22,738 nt of DNA from JACDAV01 sp036556145. Lineage in GTDB: Bacteria; Chloroflexota; Limnocylindria; Limnocylindrales; CSP1-4. Made by a program: the position numbers and the translations under genes. Below, in pieces: positions 6,361 through 18,226 of the stretch (positions are counted from its first letter, which is position 1; the number at the start of each line of letters is the position of its first letter). Location of the stretch: NCBI GenBank assembly GCA_036556145.1, contig DATBKB010000030.1, positions 1 through 22,738 of the forward strand. The letters are read 5' to 3'. The notes below the pieces were generated by a model. It searched no databases. It saw only the letters and a list, made by a program, of their open reading frames with translations, and was not told where the DNA came from.

Positions 6361-8364
6361 ATGACCGCGGACACCCGGTTCCTGCCCCGCGAGAGCCTCG
6401 GCCGTCTCGTCGCTGCGCTGAAGGCCGGCGGTCGCACGGTCCTCGGTCCGGTCGTTGCCGACGGGGCGCTCGGGCTCGGGCAGATCGACACCCCGGCCGA
6501 TCTCGCCGCGGGCGTCGTCGTGGCCACCGCTCCGGGCCGGGTCCGCCTCGAGGCCGCCAGCGGGCAGCGGACATTCGCCCACCGCGCGGGGCCGTCGTGG
6601 AAGTCGGCGCTCTTCCCGCCGCGAGTCGATCGGCTCGTCGCGCGCCGCGACGGCGAGGACCGGTCCGGCGTCTCGATCGAACCCCTGGCGCCTGCTGTCG
6701 CGCCCGTCGCGCTCCTCGGTCTGCGGGCCTGCGACCAGGCGGCCATCGCCGTCCAGGATCGGGTCCTCGCCGAGGGCCCCGTCACCGACGCCGACTACGT
6801 CGCCCGGCGGGCGGCCGCCCTGCTCGTCGTCGTCGAGTGCACGGCCGCCGGCTCGACCTGCTTCTGCGGCTCGACCGGGACCGGTCCCGCGGCCGGGCCG
6901 GGTGCCGATGTCGTCCTCACCGAGCTCGAGGACGGGTTCGTCGTTCGGCCAGCCAGCCCGGCCGGTCGCGAGATCGTCGACGCGCTCGGCCTGGAGCCGG
7001 CGGACGATCAGCTCGTGGACCGGGCGCGGACGGCAGTCGAGGACGTTCGCCGCGTGACGTCCGGCCAGCTGCCCGCGGGCGACTTCGCCGCCCGCCTCGT
7101 TGCGAGCCCCGAGCATCCGCGCTGGGCAGCCGTCGCCGAGCGCTGCCTGTCGTGCACGAGCTGCACCCTCGTCTGCCCGACCTGCTTCTGCACCGGCGCC
7201 GTCCAGAAGACCGACCTCGACGGCCGTGTCTCGGTCGTCGAGCGCGAGTGGCAGAGCTGCTTCGGCGGCGACTATGCCCGCGTTGCCGGCTGGAACGTCC
7301 GCTCCGGCACCCGGGAGCGGTATCGGCAGTGGCTCACCCACAAGTTCGGGACCTGGCCGGAGCAGTTCGGCACGACCGGCTGCGTCGGCTGCGGGCGCTG
7401 CATCGCCTGGTGCCCGGTCGGCATCGACGTCCGCGAGGTGTTGGCGGGGATCGCCGGCGCCCCGGCGGGCGAGGCCCCCGTCGCACCGGCGGCCACGGCG
7501 CTGGCCGCGGCGCCGGCGCGCTGGCAGCCCGGTCCGGCCGGCGTGACGAGCGCGTGGGAGTCCTTCAGCCGCGCCGAGGTCGTCGAGCGGCGGAGCGAGA
7601 CCGGCGACACGACGACCCTGACGCTCGCGGTCGACGACGAGGCCCTGTGGGCGACCCGGCCGGGCCAGTTCGTGATGGTCGGCCAGCCGGGCTTTCCGGC
7701 GCCGCCCATCAGCGTCTCCCGGATCCACGAGGGCCGCCTCGCACTGACCATCCGTGCCGCGGGCGCCGCGACGACCGCGCTCACCCGGCTGCCGGTCGGG
7801 GCGGAGGTCGGTCTCCGCGGGCCGCTCGGCCGGCCGTGGCCGGTCGACGACGCCGCCGGTCATGACGTCGTGATCGTGGGTGGCGGCATCGGGGTTGCGC
7901 CGCTGCGACCGGTCATCGACGCGATCCGTCGCGACCGCGGCCGGTTCGGCGACGTTCGCGTCGCCCTCGGCGCGCGCACGCCCGCGGATCGCCTGTTCGG
8001 CGACGAGGTCGACCGGCTCGGCCGGGAAACGGACTTCGATGTCCGCCAGACCGTCGACCGGGGCGACGCGACGTGGAATGGGGAGGTCGGCCTCGTCGTC
8101 CGCCTGCTCGCGCCCGACGAGCGGATCACGCCTGACGCCGTGGCGTTCCTCTGCGGGCCGGAGCGGATGATCCCGCCGGCCGCGGCCGCCCTCCAGCGAA
8201 TGGGCCTTGCCCGCGAGCACATCTGGGTCAGCCTCGAACGGACGATGCAGTGCGGCGTCGGGCTGTGCGGTCACTGCCAGCTGGGGTCGCTCTTCGTCTG
8301 CCGCGACGGCCCGGTGTTCTCGCTCGCCGAGCTCGGCGATCGGCTCGAGCACGAGGGACTGTGA
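6361..8364 (+). CDS. hyhB-hyhG: Group 3b-type [NiFe] hydrogenase, fused beta (Fe-S) and gamma (FAD/NAD(P)) subunit
   Basis: A 667-residue electron-transfer subunit linking NAD(P)H to the hydrogenase core in the cytoplasm. Residues 1-360 match the beta (HydB, AsrA-like) subunit with two ferredoxin-type clusters: C262, C265, C268, C272 (CLSCTSCTLVCPTCFC, with extra C275 and C277) and C341, C344, C347, C351 (CVGCGRCIAWCP). An alanine/proline linker (about 365-392) leads into a ferredoxin-reductase-like gamma domain. It has the PGQFVMVGQPGF and PISVS FAD region near 434-455, a nucleotide-binding loop VGGGIGVAPL near 506-515, and a C-terminal [2Fe-2S] motif C631, C636, C639, C647. In described 3b enzymes (P. 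furiosus HydBGDA, M. smegmatis HyhBGSL) these are normally two proteins; here one frame runs through both. Its stop overlaps the small-subunit start by one base (TGATG). Confidence 0.92.
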   Translation: MTADTRFLPRESLGRLVAALKAGGRTVLGPVVADGALGLGQIDTPADLAAGVVVATAPGRVRLEAASGQRTFAHRAGPSWKSALFPPRVDRLVARRDGEDRSGVSIEPLAPAVAPVALLGLRACDQAAIAVQDRVLAEGPVTDADYVARRAAALLVVVECTAAGSTCFCGSTGTGPAAGPGADVVLTELEDGFVVRPASPAGREIVDALGLEPADDQLVDRARTAVEDVRRVTSGQLPAGDFAARLVASPEHPRWAAVAERCLSCTSCTLVCPTCFCTGAVQKTDLDGRVSVVEREWQSCFGGDYARVAGWNVRSGTRERYRQWLTHKFGTWPEQFGTTGCVGCGRCIAWCPVGIDVREVLAGIAGAPAGEAPVAPAATALAAAPARWQPGPAGVTSAWESFSRAEVVERRSETGDTTTLTLAVDDEALWATRPGQFVMVGQPGFPAPPISVSRIHEGRLALTIRAAGAATTALTRLPVGAEVGLRGPLGRPWPVDDAAGHDVVIVGGGIGVAPLRPVIDAIRRDRGRFGDVRVALGARTPADRLFGDEVDRLGRETDFDVRQTVDRGDATWNGEVGLVVRLLAPDERITPDAVAFLCGPERMIPPAAAALQRMGLAREHIWVSLERTMQCGVGLCGHCQLGSLFVCRDGPVFSLAELGDRLEHEGL

Positions 8365-9185
8365 TGGCCGCAATCGTCCTGCCACCGCCGCGCGTCGGCG
8401 TCGTGAAGTTCGCCTCCTGCGACGGCTGCCAGCTGACGCTGCTCGACCTCGAGAACGAGCTGCTGGAGGTTGCCGAGCGCTTCGAGATCGTCGAGTTCCC
8501 CGAGGCGACGTCGCGCCGCTCGGCCGGGCCGTTCGACGTGCTGTTCGTCGAAGGCTCCGTCTCGACGCAGGAGCAGCTCGAGGAGCTGCGCGCCCTGCGC
8601 AACCGGACGCGGCTGCTCGTCGCGATCGGCGCCTGCGCCACGGCCGGCGGCATCCAGGCGCTCCGCAACTACCTCGACCAGCCCCGCGTCGCGGCTGCCG
8701 TCTATCCGGAGCCGGCCTGGGCGGCGTCGCTGCCGACGGCGACCCCGCTGAGCGATCACGTCAAGGTCGACCTCGAGCTGCGCGGCTGCCCGATCGACCG
8801 CGGCCAGCTGCTCGAGCTGCTCACCGCGTTGCGCGTGGGCCGCCGGCCGCAGCTACCCGACGAGTCGGTCTGCGGCGCCTGCAAGCGGCGGGGTGTCGCG
8901 TGCGTCCTCGTGAGCCGCGACCTGCCGTGCCTCGGCCCGGTGACGGCGGCCGGCTGCGGGGCGATCTGCCCCGCGTTCGGGCGCGCCTGCTACGGCTGCT
9001 TCGGGCCGCTTCCGGGAGCCAACGTCGCGGCGCTGTCTCGCCAGTTCGTCGAGCGAGGCATGCCCGCGGACGACGCCGGACGGGCGTTCGCGCTGTTCAC
9101 GTCGTGGGCCCAGCCGACGCGGACGACCGCCGCGGGATCGGTGCCGGTGACGACGCACCCCGATCGCGGGCAGGAGGTCGCCTGA
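8364..9185 (+). CDS. hyhS: [NiFe] hydrogenase small (delta) subunit, group 3b type
   Basis: A 273-residue iron-sulfur subunit of the NADH:ubiquinone oxidoreductase 20-kDa family, which relays electrons between the NiFe site and the Fe-S/flavin module. The proximal-cluster cysteines are visible: C19 and C22 (SCDGCQ), C91 (GACATAGG) and C142 (GCPID). A second set (C170, C173, C180, C189, C198, C202, C209, C212) would hold the two further clusters typical of group 3 small subunits. There is no Tat signal, so the enzyme is cytoplasmic. The ATG at 8364 overlaps the preceding stop and is followed by an immediate family match (RVGVVKFASCDGCQ); the frame is open further upstream to 8250 but that part only shadows the fusion gene. 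The stop at 9185 shares a base with the large-subunit ATG. Confidence 0.95.
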   Translation: MAAIVLPPPRVGVVKFASCDGCQLTLLDLENELLEVAERFEIVEFPEATSRRSAGPFDVLFVEGSVSTQEQLEELRALRNRTRLLVAIGACATAGGIQALRNYLDQPRVAAAVYPEPAWAASLPTATPLSDHVKVDLELRGCPIDRGQLLELLTALRVGRRPQLPDESVCGACKRRGVACVLVSRDLPCLGPVTAAGCGAICPAFGRACYGCFGPLPGANVAALSRQFVERGMPADDAGRAFALFTSWAQPTRTTAAGSVPVTTHPDRGQEVA

Positions 9186-10519
9186 TGCATCGCACCGCGA
9201 CGGCCACGATTCCGGCCGACGAGACGCTCTTCGAGGTTCGCGGCCTGACCCGGGTCGAGGGCGAGGGGTCGCTTCGCCTGCGCGTCCGCGACGGCGCGGT
9301 GACCGAGGCCCACCTCGAGATCTTCGAGGCGCCGCGCTACTTCGAGCGGCTCGTCGTCGGCCGGACCGGCGACGAGGTCCTCGACATCGTCGCCCGGATC
9401 TGCGGCATCTGCCCCGTGGCGTACCAGATGAGCGCGGTCCATGCGTTCGAGTCGTTGTTCGATGTGCGCGTCACGCCCGTCGTGCGCGCGGTCCGCCGGC
9501 TGATGTACTGCGCCGAGTGGATCGAGAGCCACGCGCTCCACGTCTACCTGCTCCACCTGCCGGACTTCCTGGGCTATCCGTCGGTCGTCGAGATGGCCGG
9601 CGATCACCGTCCCGCGGTCGTCCAGGGCCTCGAGCTCAAGCGCATCGGCAACGAGCTGCTCGCCGCGATCGGCGGACGGCCGATCCACCCGGTGACCGTC
9701 CGCGTCGGCGGCTTCTCGCGGCTGCCGAGCCGAACCGAGCTGGCCGCGTTGCGGCCGGGCCTCGAGCGGGCCGTCGAGCTGGCCGAGGCGACGGTCGACC
9801 TCGTCGCCGGGCTGACGCCGCCGGTGCTCGACCGGGCGATGCCGCTCGTCGCCCTGCGTCCCGAGGGCGAGTATCCGATGAACGAAGGGCGAATCGTCTC
9901 GAGCGAGGGGCTCGACATCGCGCCGTCCGAGTGGCGAACGGCATTCGCCGAGCGACAGGTCCCCTGGTCGAACGCCCTGCAGGCGCGAACCGCCGACGGC
10001 CGCGCGTACCTCCTCGGCCCGGCGGCCCGGATCGTGCTCGCCGGCGATCGCCTCGGACCGCGGGCGGCGGCGGCCCTCGAGCGCCTCGGCGGCGCCGGCC
10101 GCATCGCCCGCAACCCGCACTGGAGCATCGCCGCACGCGCGGTCGAGCTCGTCGAGGCCACGACCGAGGCGCTCCGGATCGTCGACGCGCTCGCCGAGTT
10201 CGGACCGGCCGCGTCGATGGTCCCGTGGCAGCCACGCGCGGGCGTCGCGGCGTGGTCCACGGAGGCCCCGCGCGGCTTGCTGTTCCACCGCTACGACATC
10301 GACGCCGCAGGCCGCGTCCGATCGGCCCAGATCGTCCCGCCGACGAGCCAGAACCAGGCCGCCATCGAGGCGGACCTGGAGGCCTTCGCGCCGTCGGTCC
10401 TCGACCTGCCGCACGAGGTCGCAACCGCGCGCTTCGAGCAGCTCATCCGGAGCTACGACCCGTGCATCAGCTGTGCGACGCACTTCCTCCGTCTCGACGT
10501 CGAGGAGGTCACGACATGA
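9185..10519 (+). CDS. hyhL: [NiFe] hydrogenase large (alpha) catalytic subunit, group 3b type
   Basis: A 444-residue catalytic subunit that interconverts H2 with protons and electrons. Both nickel-binding motifs are intact: RICGIC (C73, C76) near the N-terminus and DPCISCATH (C427, C430, H433) at the C-terminus. LTRVEGEGSLRLRV (21-34) is the usual large-subunit opening. Eleven residues follow H433 (FLRLDVEEVTT), so a C-terminal peptide is probably removed by the protease encoded immediately downstream. The gene order Fe-S, flavin, small, large is that of hyhBGSL. Length agrees with group 3b/3c enzymes rather than membrane-bound group 1. Its end overlaps the protease start by 4 bases (ATGA). 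I assign 3b rather than 3c or 3d from the AsrA-like and ferredoxin-reductase-like partner modules. Confidence 0.96.
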   Translation: MHRTATATIPADETLFEVRGLTRVEGEGSLRLRVRDGAVTEAHLEIFEAPRYFERLVVGRTGDEVLDIVARICGICPVAYQMSAVHAFESLFDVRVTPVVRAVRRLMYCAEWIESHALHVYLLHLPDFLGYPSVVEMAGDHRPAVVQGLELKRIGNELLAAIGGRPIHPVTVRVGGFSRLPSRTELAALRPGLERAVELAEATVDLVAGLTPPVLDRAMPLVALRPEGEYPMNEGRIVSSEGLDIAPSEWRTAFAERQVPWSNALQARTADGRAYLLGPAARIVLAGDRLGPRAAAALERLGGAGRIARNPHWSIAARAVELVEATTEALRIVDALAEFGPAASMVPWQPRAGVAAWSTEAPRGLLFHRYDIDAAGRVRSAQIVPPTSQNQAAIEADLEAFAPSVLDLPHEVATARFEQLIRSYDPCISCATHFLRLDVEEVTT

Positions 10520-11007
10520 CCGCTCTGCAGCCTCCGTCCATTCGCCTCCTCGTTTGCGGCAACGGCGACCGCGGCGATGACGGCGCCGCCCTGGCCGCGG
10601 TGGCCGGGCTGCTGCCGACGCTGCCCCGGACGGTGCTGGACCGCGTCGAGGTCCGGCGCTGCCCGCAGCTCGACGTCACCGATCTCGCCGACCTGCCCGA
10701 TGGCGTCTCGGCCGTCGTCGTGGACACGGCGGTTGGCATCGCCCCCGGCCAGGTCGTCGTGCTGCCGCTCCGGCGGGTCGCCCGCAGCGGCGACGGCCCG
10801 GCGCCCTACTCGTCCCACGCGCTGCCGCCGCAGGCCGCGATCCGGCTCGCCGCCAACATCCGCGGCAAGCTGCCGCAGGGCTCGTTCGTCGGCGTGGGCG
10901 GCCGCTCGTTCGCCTTCGGCCGGCCGCTCTCGGCGCCGGTCCGCGCGGCGATGCCGCGGTTCCGCCGGGCGCTCGAGGCCGAGCTGGCCCGGCTGGCGGA
11001 GCGCTGA
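10516..11007 (+). CDS. Hydrogenase maturation protease (HycI/HyaD/HybD family)
   Basis: A 163-residue endopeptidase expected to trim the C-terminus of the large subunit once nickel is inserted. Seen: GNGDRGDDGAAL (15-26), which corresponds to the family's GNxLxxDEGxG; VVVDTAVG with D69; and YSSHALP with H100. D22, D69 and H100 line up with the nickel-sensing triad E16/D62/H93 described for E. coli HybD, with the Glu replaced by Asp. The start ATG lies in the ATGA overlap with the large-subunit gene, and the stop is 2 bases before hypC. A larger frame open to the left is only an out-of-frame shadow of the large subunit. Confidence 0.93.
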   Translation: MTALQPPSIRLLVCGNGDRGDDGAALAAVAGLLPTLPRTVLDRVEVRRCPQLDVTDLADLPDGVSAVVVDTAVGIAPGQVVVLPLRRVARSGDGPAPYSSHALPPQAAIRLAANIRGKLPQGSFVGVGGRSFAFGRPLSAPVRAAMPRFRRALEAELARLAER

Positions 11008-11009
11008 CG

Positions 11010-11219
11010 ATGTGCGCGGCGGTCGAAGCCATGGTCGTCGAGGTCGCCGGTGATGCCGCGGTCGTCGAGTGGGACGGCCGCCGCCGCCGGGCAACGACGC
11101 TGCTCCTCCCGGACGTCCGGGCAGGCGAGAGGGTGCTCGTCGCCTTCGGCTCGATCCTCGGCCGCGTCACGACCGGCGAACCGCACCGATCCACGACACG
11201 AGGAAGGACGTTCCGATGA
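11010..11219 (+). CDS. hypC: HypC/HupF-family hydrogenase maturation chaperone
   Basis: A 69-residue protein beginning MC. In this family Cys2 carries the Fe(CN)2CO group and contacts the large-subunit precursor. The body (VVEVAGDAAVVEWDG, then LLLPDVRAGERVLVAFG) follows the small beta-barrel pattern of HypC, although the usual MCLAIPGK opening is diverged to MCAAVEAM. It starts 2 bases after the protease stop and its TGA overlaps the next ATG by 4 bases. HypA, B, D, E and F are not in the window and must be elsewhere. The last 15 residues are basic and probably disordered. Confidence 0.85.
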   Translation: MCAAVEAMVVEVAGDAAVVEWDGRRRRATTLLLPDVRAGERVLVAFGSILGRVTTGEPHRSTTRGRTFR

Positions 11220-12142
11220 ACCTGCCCACCACGACCCGCGCCGGCCTCGGGCTGGCCGCCGCCACCGCCGCGATCTCCGGCGTCTCCGTCTTCGTCAACG
11301 GCCTCGCCGCCTCGGTGCTGCCGGATCCCGTCGCGGTCGCCGCCGTCCGCAACGGCCTCGTCGGTGTGGCCCTCGTGGCGCTCGCCGGCCTGCCGGCGCT
11401 GGCCGGCGAGTTCGCCGGCCTCGACCGCCGGCGGCGGCTCGGCCTCCTCGCGCTGGGGGTGATCGGCGGCGGGATCCCGTTCGTGCTGTTCTTCTCCGGC
11501 CTGGCCGCCGCGGGCGGCCCGGGCGCGGCCGTCATCCACAAGACGATGTTCCTGTGGGTCGCGTTGCTGGCCGTCCCGCTCCTGGGCGAGCGGGTCGGCC
11601 GCCTCCAGCTCGCCGCCCTCGCGCTGCTGGTGGTCGGGACCCTCCTCGCCGGTCCCGCGCCGGCGCTCTCGGCCGGCCCCGCGGCCGCGCTCATCCTCGG
11701 CGCGACGTGGCTGTGGGCCGTCGAAGTCGTCGTTGCCAAACGGCTCCTCGCCGGCGTCTCGGTCCGCCTCGCCGCGGCGGCGCGCATGACGGTCGGCGCG
11801 CTCGTCATCGCCGGCTGGCTCGCGGCGAACGGTCGCCTGGGCGCGGTCGCCGGGTTCGGCGCCGAGGGCTGGCTCTTCATCGCCGCGACGACCGTCCTCC
11901 TCTTCGGGTACGTCGTGACGTGGTATGCCGCCCTCCGGCGGGCGCCCGCGACGAACGTGTCGGCGATCCTCGTCGGCGGCGCGGTCGTCACGGCGACGCT
12001 CGGTGCCATCCGGACCGGTGCCGTCCCGGCGGGCTCGGTGGTCGCCGGCCTGTCGATCATCGCGGCCGGCGTCGTCGCGATCGGGCTCGGCTCATGGATC
12101 GGCGCGCGGCGGGCCGAAGGGCTCGCCCGGGAGCAGGCATGA
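11216..12142 (+). CDS. EamA/DMT-family permease
   Basis: A 308-residue integral membrane protein with about ten hydrophobic helices arranged as two EamA repeats (roughly residues 5-140 and 155-295). KTMFLWVALLAVPLLGERV (about 115-133) is the typical end of the first repeat. Members export amino acids, metabolites or drugs; the substrate cannot be inferred. The ATG at 11216 overlaps the hypC stop (ATGA) and has a GAGGAAGGA purine run 8 bases upstream. The open frame extends to 11069 but that part overlaps hypC. Its position inside a hydrogenase maturation stretch is unusual: a nickel or metabolite role is possible, but EamA proteins are not known nickel permeases. Confidence 0.9.
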   Translation: MNLPTTTRAGLGLAAATAAISGVSVFVNGLAASVLPDPVAVAAVRNGLVGVALVALAGLPALAGEFAGLDRRRRLGLLALGVIGGGIPFVLFFSGLAAAGGPGAAVIHKTMFLWVALLAVPLLGERVGRLQLAALALLVVGTLLAGPAPALSAGPAAALILGATWLWAVEVVVAKRLLAGVSVRLAAAARMTVGALVIAGWLAANGRLGAVAGFGAEGWLFIAATTVLLFGYVVTWYAALRRAPATNVSAILVGGAVVTATLGAIRTGAVPAGSVVAGLSIIAAGVVAIGLGSWIGARRAEGLAREQA

Positions 12143-12957
12143 CCACCCGGCTCGCGGCTTCCGCGCCGGCAACCGCGCCCGCGCCGGCAACCGCGCCCGC
12201 GCCGGCAACGGCGCCCGGCGCGCCGGTGAGCGGCAGCGTGCGGTTCGCCCGGTTCGCCTACGCGCCAAACGAGCGCGGCCTGTGCGGGCCCGAGGCCGGC
12301 GGCGCGCTGTTCGAGGCGGGCCTCGGCCGGCTTCCCGGTCCGGAGCTGCGCGAGCTCGCGTCGGGGTTCGAGGCGGCGTGGCCGTGGCTGGGCCTGCTGG
12401 CCGAGTCGACCGGCCGGCCCGACCCGCTCGACGCGGCGCTGGTCGACGCCTACTGGATCGGGTCGCCGCTCGCCGGGGCCGTGCGACCCCGCCGACTCGA
12501 CGAGCACCTCCGCCATGCGTTCGCCCCGCGACTTCGCCGGCCGACGGCGGCCAGCCGCAGGCTCGAGGGCCTGGCCGAAGACATGCCGGTCCACCACAGC
12601 AGCCACGTGCTGCGGGTCATGCCCCTCATCGGTCTGATCCGCTCCGGCCTGCGCCCGGACCTGCTGGAGCTGATGGGCCGCTGCCTCGTCCGCCCCGGCC
12701 GCGTCGTCGCGGTCGAGGAGGACGCCCTGACCGTGGAGGCGCGCGGCCTCGAAGAGCGGGCGGGGCGCCTCGCCCTCGGGCCGGTCCGGCTCGAGGAGGT
12801 TGCCTGGCGGATCGGTGGACGCAGCTTCGTCGAGGGGATCGAGCCGGGCGAGCTCGTCGCGATCCACTGGAACTGGGCGGCCGACCGGTTGACGCCCGGC
12901 GAGGCGCGGGCACTTGCGGCCGTCACCGGCCGCAACCTCGCCGCGGCGAGGACGTGA
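12139..12957 (+). CDS. Hydrogenase-operon protein of unknown function, 272 aa (possibly DUF6390)
   Basis: A soluble 272-residue protein. The N-terminus (about 8-30) is a disordered proline/alanine/threonine stretch built from an 18-bp tandem repeat. The folded part starts at RFARFAYAPNERGLCGP, a pattern I associate from memory with DUF6390 proteins found beside hydrogenase genes; I cannot verify this here. Other notable stretches are VHHSSHVLRVMPLIGLIR and VAIHWNWAADRLTP near the C-terminus. Histidines cluster (HHSSH, then H of IHWNW), so a metal or cofactor role is conceivable. The ATG at 12139 overlaps the permease stop (ATGA). The stop is 14 bases before nifJ. Its place between the maturation genes and nifJ supports a hydrogenase-linked job, perhaps in assembly. 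Confidence 0.8.
   Translation: MTTRLAASAPATAPAPATAPAPATAPGAPVSGSVRFARFAYAPNERGLCGPEAGGALFEAGLGRLPGPELRELASGFEAAWPWLGLLAESTGRPDPLDAALVDAYWIGSPLAGAVRPRRLDEHLRHAFAPRLRRPTAASRRLEGLAEDMPVHHSSHVLRVMPLIGLIRSGLRPDLLELMGRCLVRPGRVVAVEEDALTVEARGLEERAGRLALGPVRLEEVAWRIGGRSFVEGIEPGELVAIHWNWAADRLTPGEARALAAVTGRNLAAART
12163..12216 (+). repeat. 18-bp tandem repeat, three copies
   Basis: Three adjacent copies of GCGCCGGCAACCGCGCCC; the third differs by one base (ACGG for ACCG). It is in frame and encodes APATAP repeats at the N-terminus of the 272-aa protein. The copies are close to identical at DNA level, which suggests recent slippage and possible length variation between strains. Confidence 0.92.
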
Positions 12958-12958
12958 C

Positions 12959-12964
12959 GGAGGG
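12959..12964 (+). promoter_or_regulatory. Ribosome-binding site of nifJ
   Basis: GGAGGG with a 7-base spacer to the ATG at 12972. It selects this start within a frame that is open far upstream to 11925. Confidence 0.7.
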
Positions 12965-12971
12965 CCGGCGC

Positions 12972-16622
<3,651 letters not shown>

Positions 16623-17702
16623 CGTGGGCGTCGATCTCCGGACGACCTACCTCGGCCTCGAGCTGCGATCGCCGCTCGTTGCCGGCGCCTCGCCGCTGAA
16701 CCGCCACGCCGGCACGGCGCGCCGGCTCGAGGCGGCCGGCGCCGCGGCGATCGTCCTGCCCTCGCTCTTCGAGGAGGAGATCGTCGCCGAGGAGGTCGAG
16801 CTCGACCGAGCCCTCGAGCAGGGGACACATCACTTCGCGGAGGCGCTCGACTACTTCCCGTCGATGGAGACCATCGCCGGGGTGGGGGACCGCTACGTCG
16901 CCGACCTCGAGCGGGTGAAGCGGACGGTCGGCATCCCGGTCATCGCGAGCCTCAACGCCGCGTCGCCGGGGGGCTGGGTCCGGTACGCGACACGGCTCGC
17001 CGAGGCCGGCGCCGACGCGCTCGAGCTCAACCTCTACCACGTCGCCGCGGACCCGGCCACGACGGCCGACGACGTCGAGGCCCGCGACCTCGAGGTCGTC
17101 GACGCGATCTGCGCGGCGATCCGGATCCCGGTCGCGGTCAAGCTCAGCCCCTACTACTCGGCCTTTGCCGGCTTCGCCGCCCGGGTCGTCGAGCATGGCG
17201 CCGAGGGGCTCGTCCTCTTCAACCGCTTCTACCAGCCGGACCTCGACCTCGACACCTTCGACGTCGTGCCGCGCGTCGACCTGAGCGGCCCGCCCGAGGT
17301 CCGCCTGCCGCTGCGATGGATCGCGATCCTGCGGCCGCAGCTCGATCCCGTCGTGTCGATCGCCGCGACGAGCGGCATCCACGATGCCGCGGAGGTCGTC
17401 AAGGCGATCGCCGTGGGCGCCGATGTCGCGATGATGACCACGGCACTGCTCGAGCGCGGCCCGGAGCACGTCCGCAACGTGGAGTCCGACCTGCGGGCCT
17501 GGCTGACCGAGCGGGAGTACGCGTCAATTGCCGAGCTGCGGGGCAGCGCGACCCGGAAGACCGTCGCGGACCCATCGGCCTACGAGCGAGCGAACTACAT
17601 GCGGACGCTGCGGTCGTGGGCGACGCCACCGCCGTTCGAGCCGGCGGCGCGGCACGGCCGGGCCGTGACGGCGACCCAGCAGCCCGGCGGGGCCAGGAAC
17701 CG

Positions 17703-17706
17703 CTAG
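17703..17706. other. Shared palindromic stop codon of two convergent genes
   Basis: The tetramer CTAG supplies the TAG stop of the rightward flavoprotein gene (17704-17706) and, on the other strand, the TAG stop of the leftward stress protein gene (17705-17703). There is therefore no room for a separate terminator between them. Confidence 0.9.
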
Positions 17707-18224
17707 ATCGGGCGTCCGGTCGACTCGAGCGGACGCGGTTCCGCCGCGCCGGCCGGGAGGACCGCATCCGCCGGCATTGCCTCGTCCCGCGCCTCGCGCC
17801 GGGCCCTGGCGACGAGCACCGGACAGGGGGCGTTGCGGACCACGTACTCCGAGACGCTGCCGATGATGAGTCGGCCCAGCTGTCCGCGGCCGTGGCTTCC
17901 GACGAGCACGAGATCGGCGCCCTCGGAGGCGGCGACCGCGACGATCGACTCCCCGGGCTCGCCGATCCAGACGAGGATGTCGACGGCCACGCCCGCGGTC
18001 TGGCCTCGCTCCACGAGGGCGCGGGCGGCCGCCTGGCGCCGCTCGCGGACCTGGTCGACGCGCTGCCCGGAGGGGCCGCCGGGCTGGCGAAGCTCGACCG
18101 GATCGATGACGCTCAGGACGACCAGCGAGGCGCGGGTGCGCGCGGCCAGCTCGAACGCCCAGTCGGTCGCGACGCTCGAGGCCGGCGAGAGGTCCGTGGC
18201 GAGCAGGATCCGCCCGATGGCCAT
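17703..18224 (-). CDS. Universal stress protein (UspA family)
   Basis: A 173-residue protein with one Usp domain. MAIGRILLATDLSPASSVA is the N-terminal strand and loop. VGSHGRGQLGRLIIGSVS (about 113-130) is the ATP-binding motif G-x2-G-x9-G(S/T), followed by the family ending YVVRNAPCPVLV. It is therefore of the nucleotide-binding class. A C-terminal tail of about 30 residues is extra. It begins 2 bases after the multicopper oxidase stop on the same strand, so the two form an operon. Usp genes are prominent members of hypoxia regulons (DosR in mycobacteria), which fits the kinase and regulator pair nearby. Confidence 0.93.
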   Translation of the reverse strand: MAIGRILLATDLSPASSVATDWAFELAARTRASLVVLSVIDPVELRQPGGPSGQRVDQVRERRQAAARALVERGQTAGVAVDILVWIGEPGESIVAVAASEGADLVLVGSHGRGQLGRLIIGSVSEYVVRNAPCPVLVARARREARDEAMPADAVLPAGAAEPRPLESTGRPI

Positions 18225-18226
18225 CG

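Noticed and set aside
6175..8385. Minus-strand open frame of 736 codons opposite the hydrogenase fusion gene
   Set aside because: No recognisable domain; the plus strand has ordered Fe-S, FAD and NAD(P) motifs.
8207..9184. Upstream extension of the hydrogenase large-subunit frame
   Set aside because: It overlaps the small subunit in another frame; the large subunit begins at the TGATG junction at 9185.
12163..12216. Tandem repeat as a possible CRISPR
   Set aside because: Units of 18 bp are adjacent with no spacers and lie in frame within a gene.
11925..12971. Upstream extension of the nifJ frame (1565 codons in all)
   Set aside because: It is an out-of-frame reading of the permease and 272-aa genes; the ATG at 12972 has a good ribosome-binding site and a family-like N-terminus.
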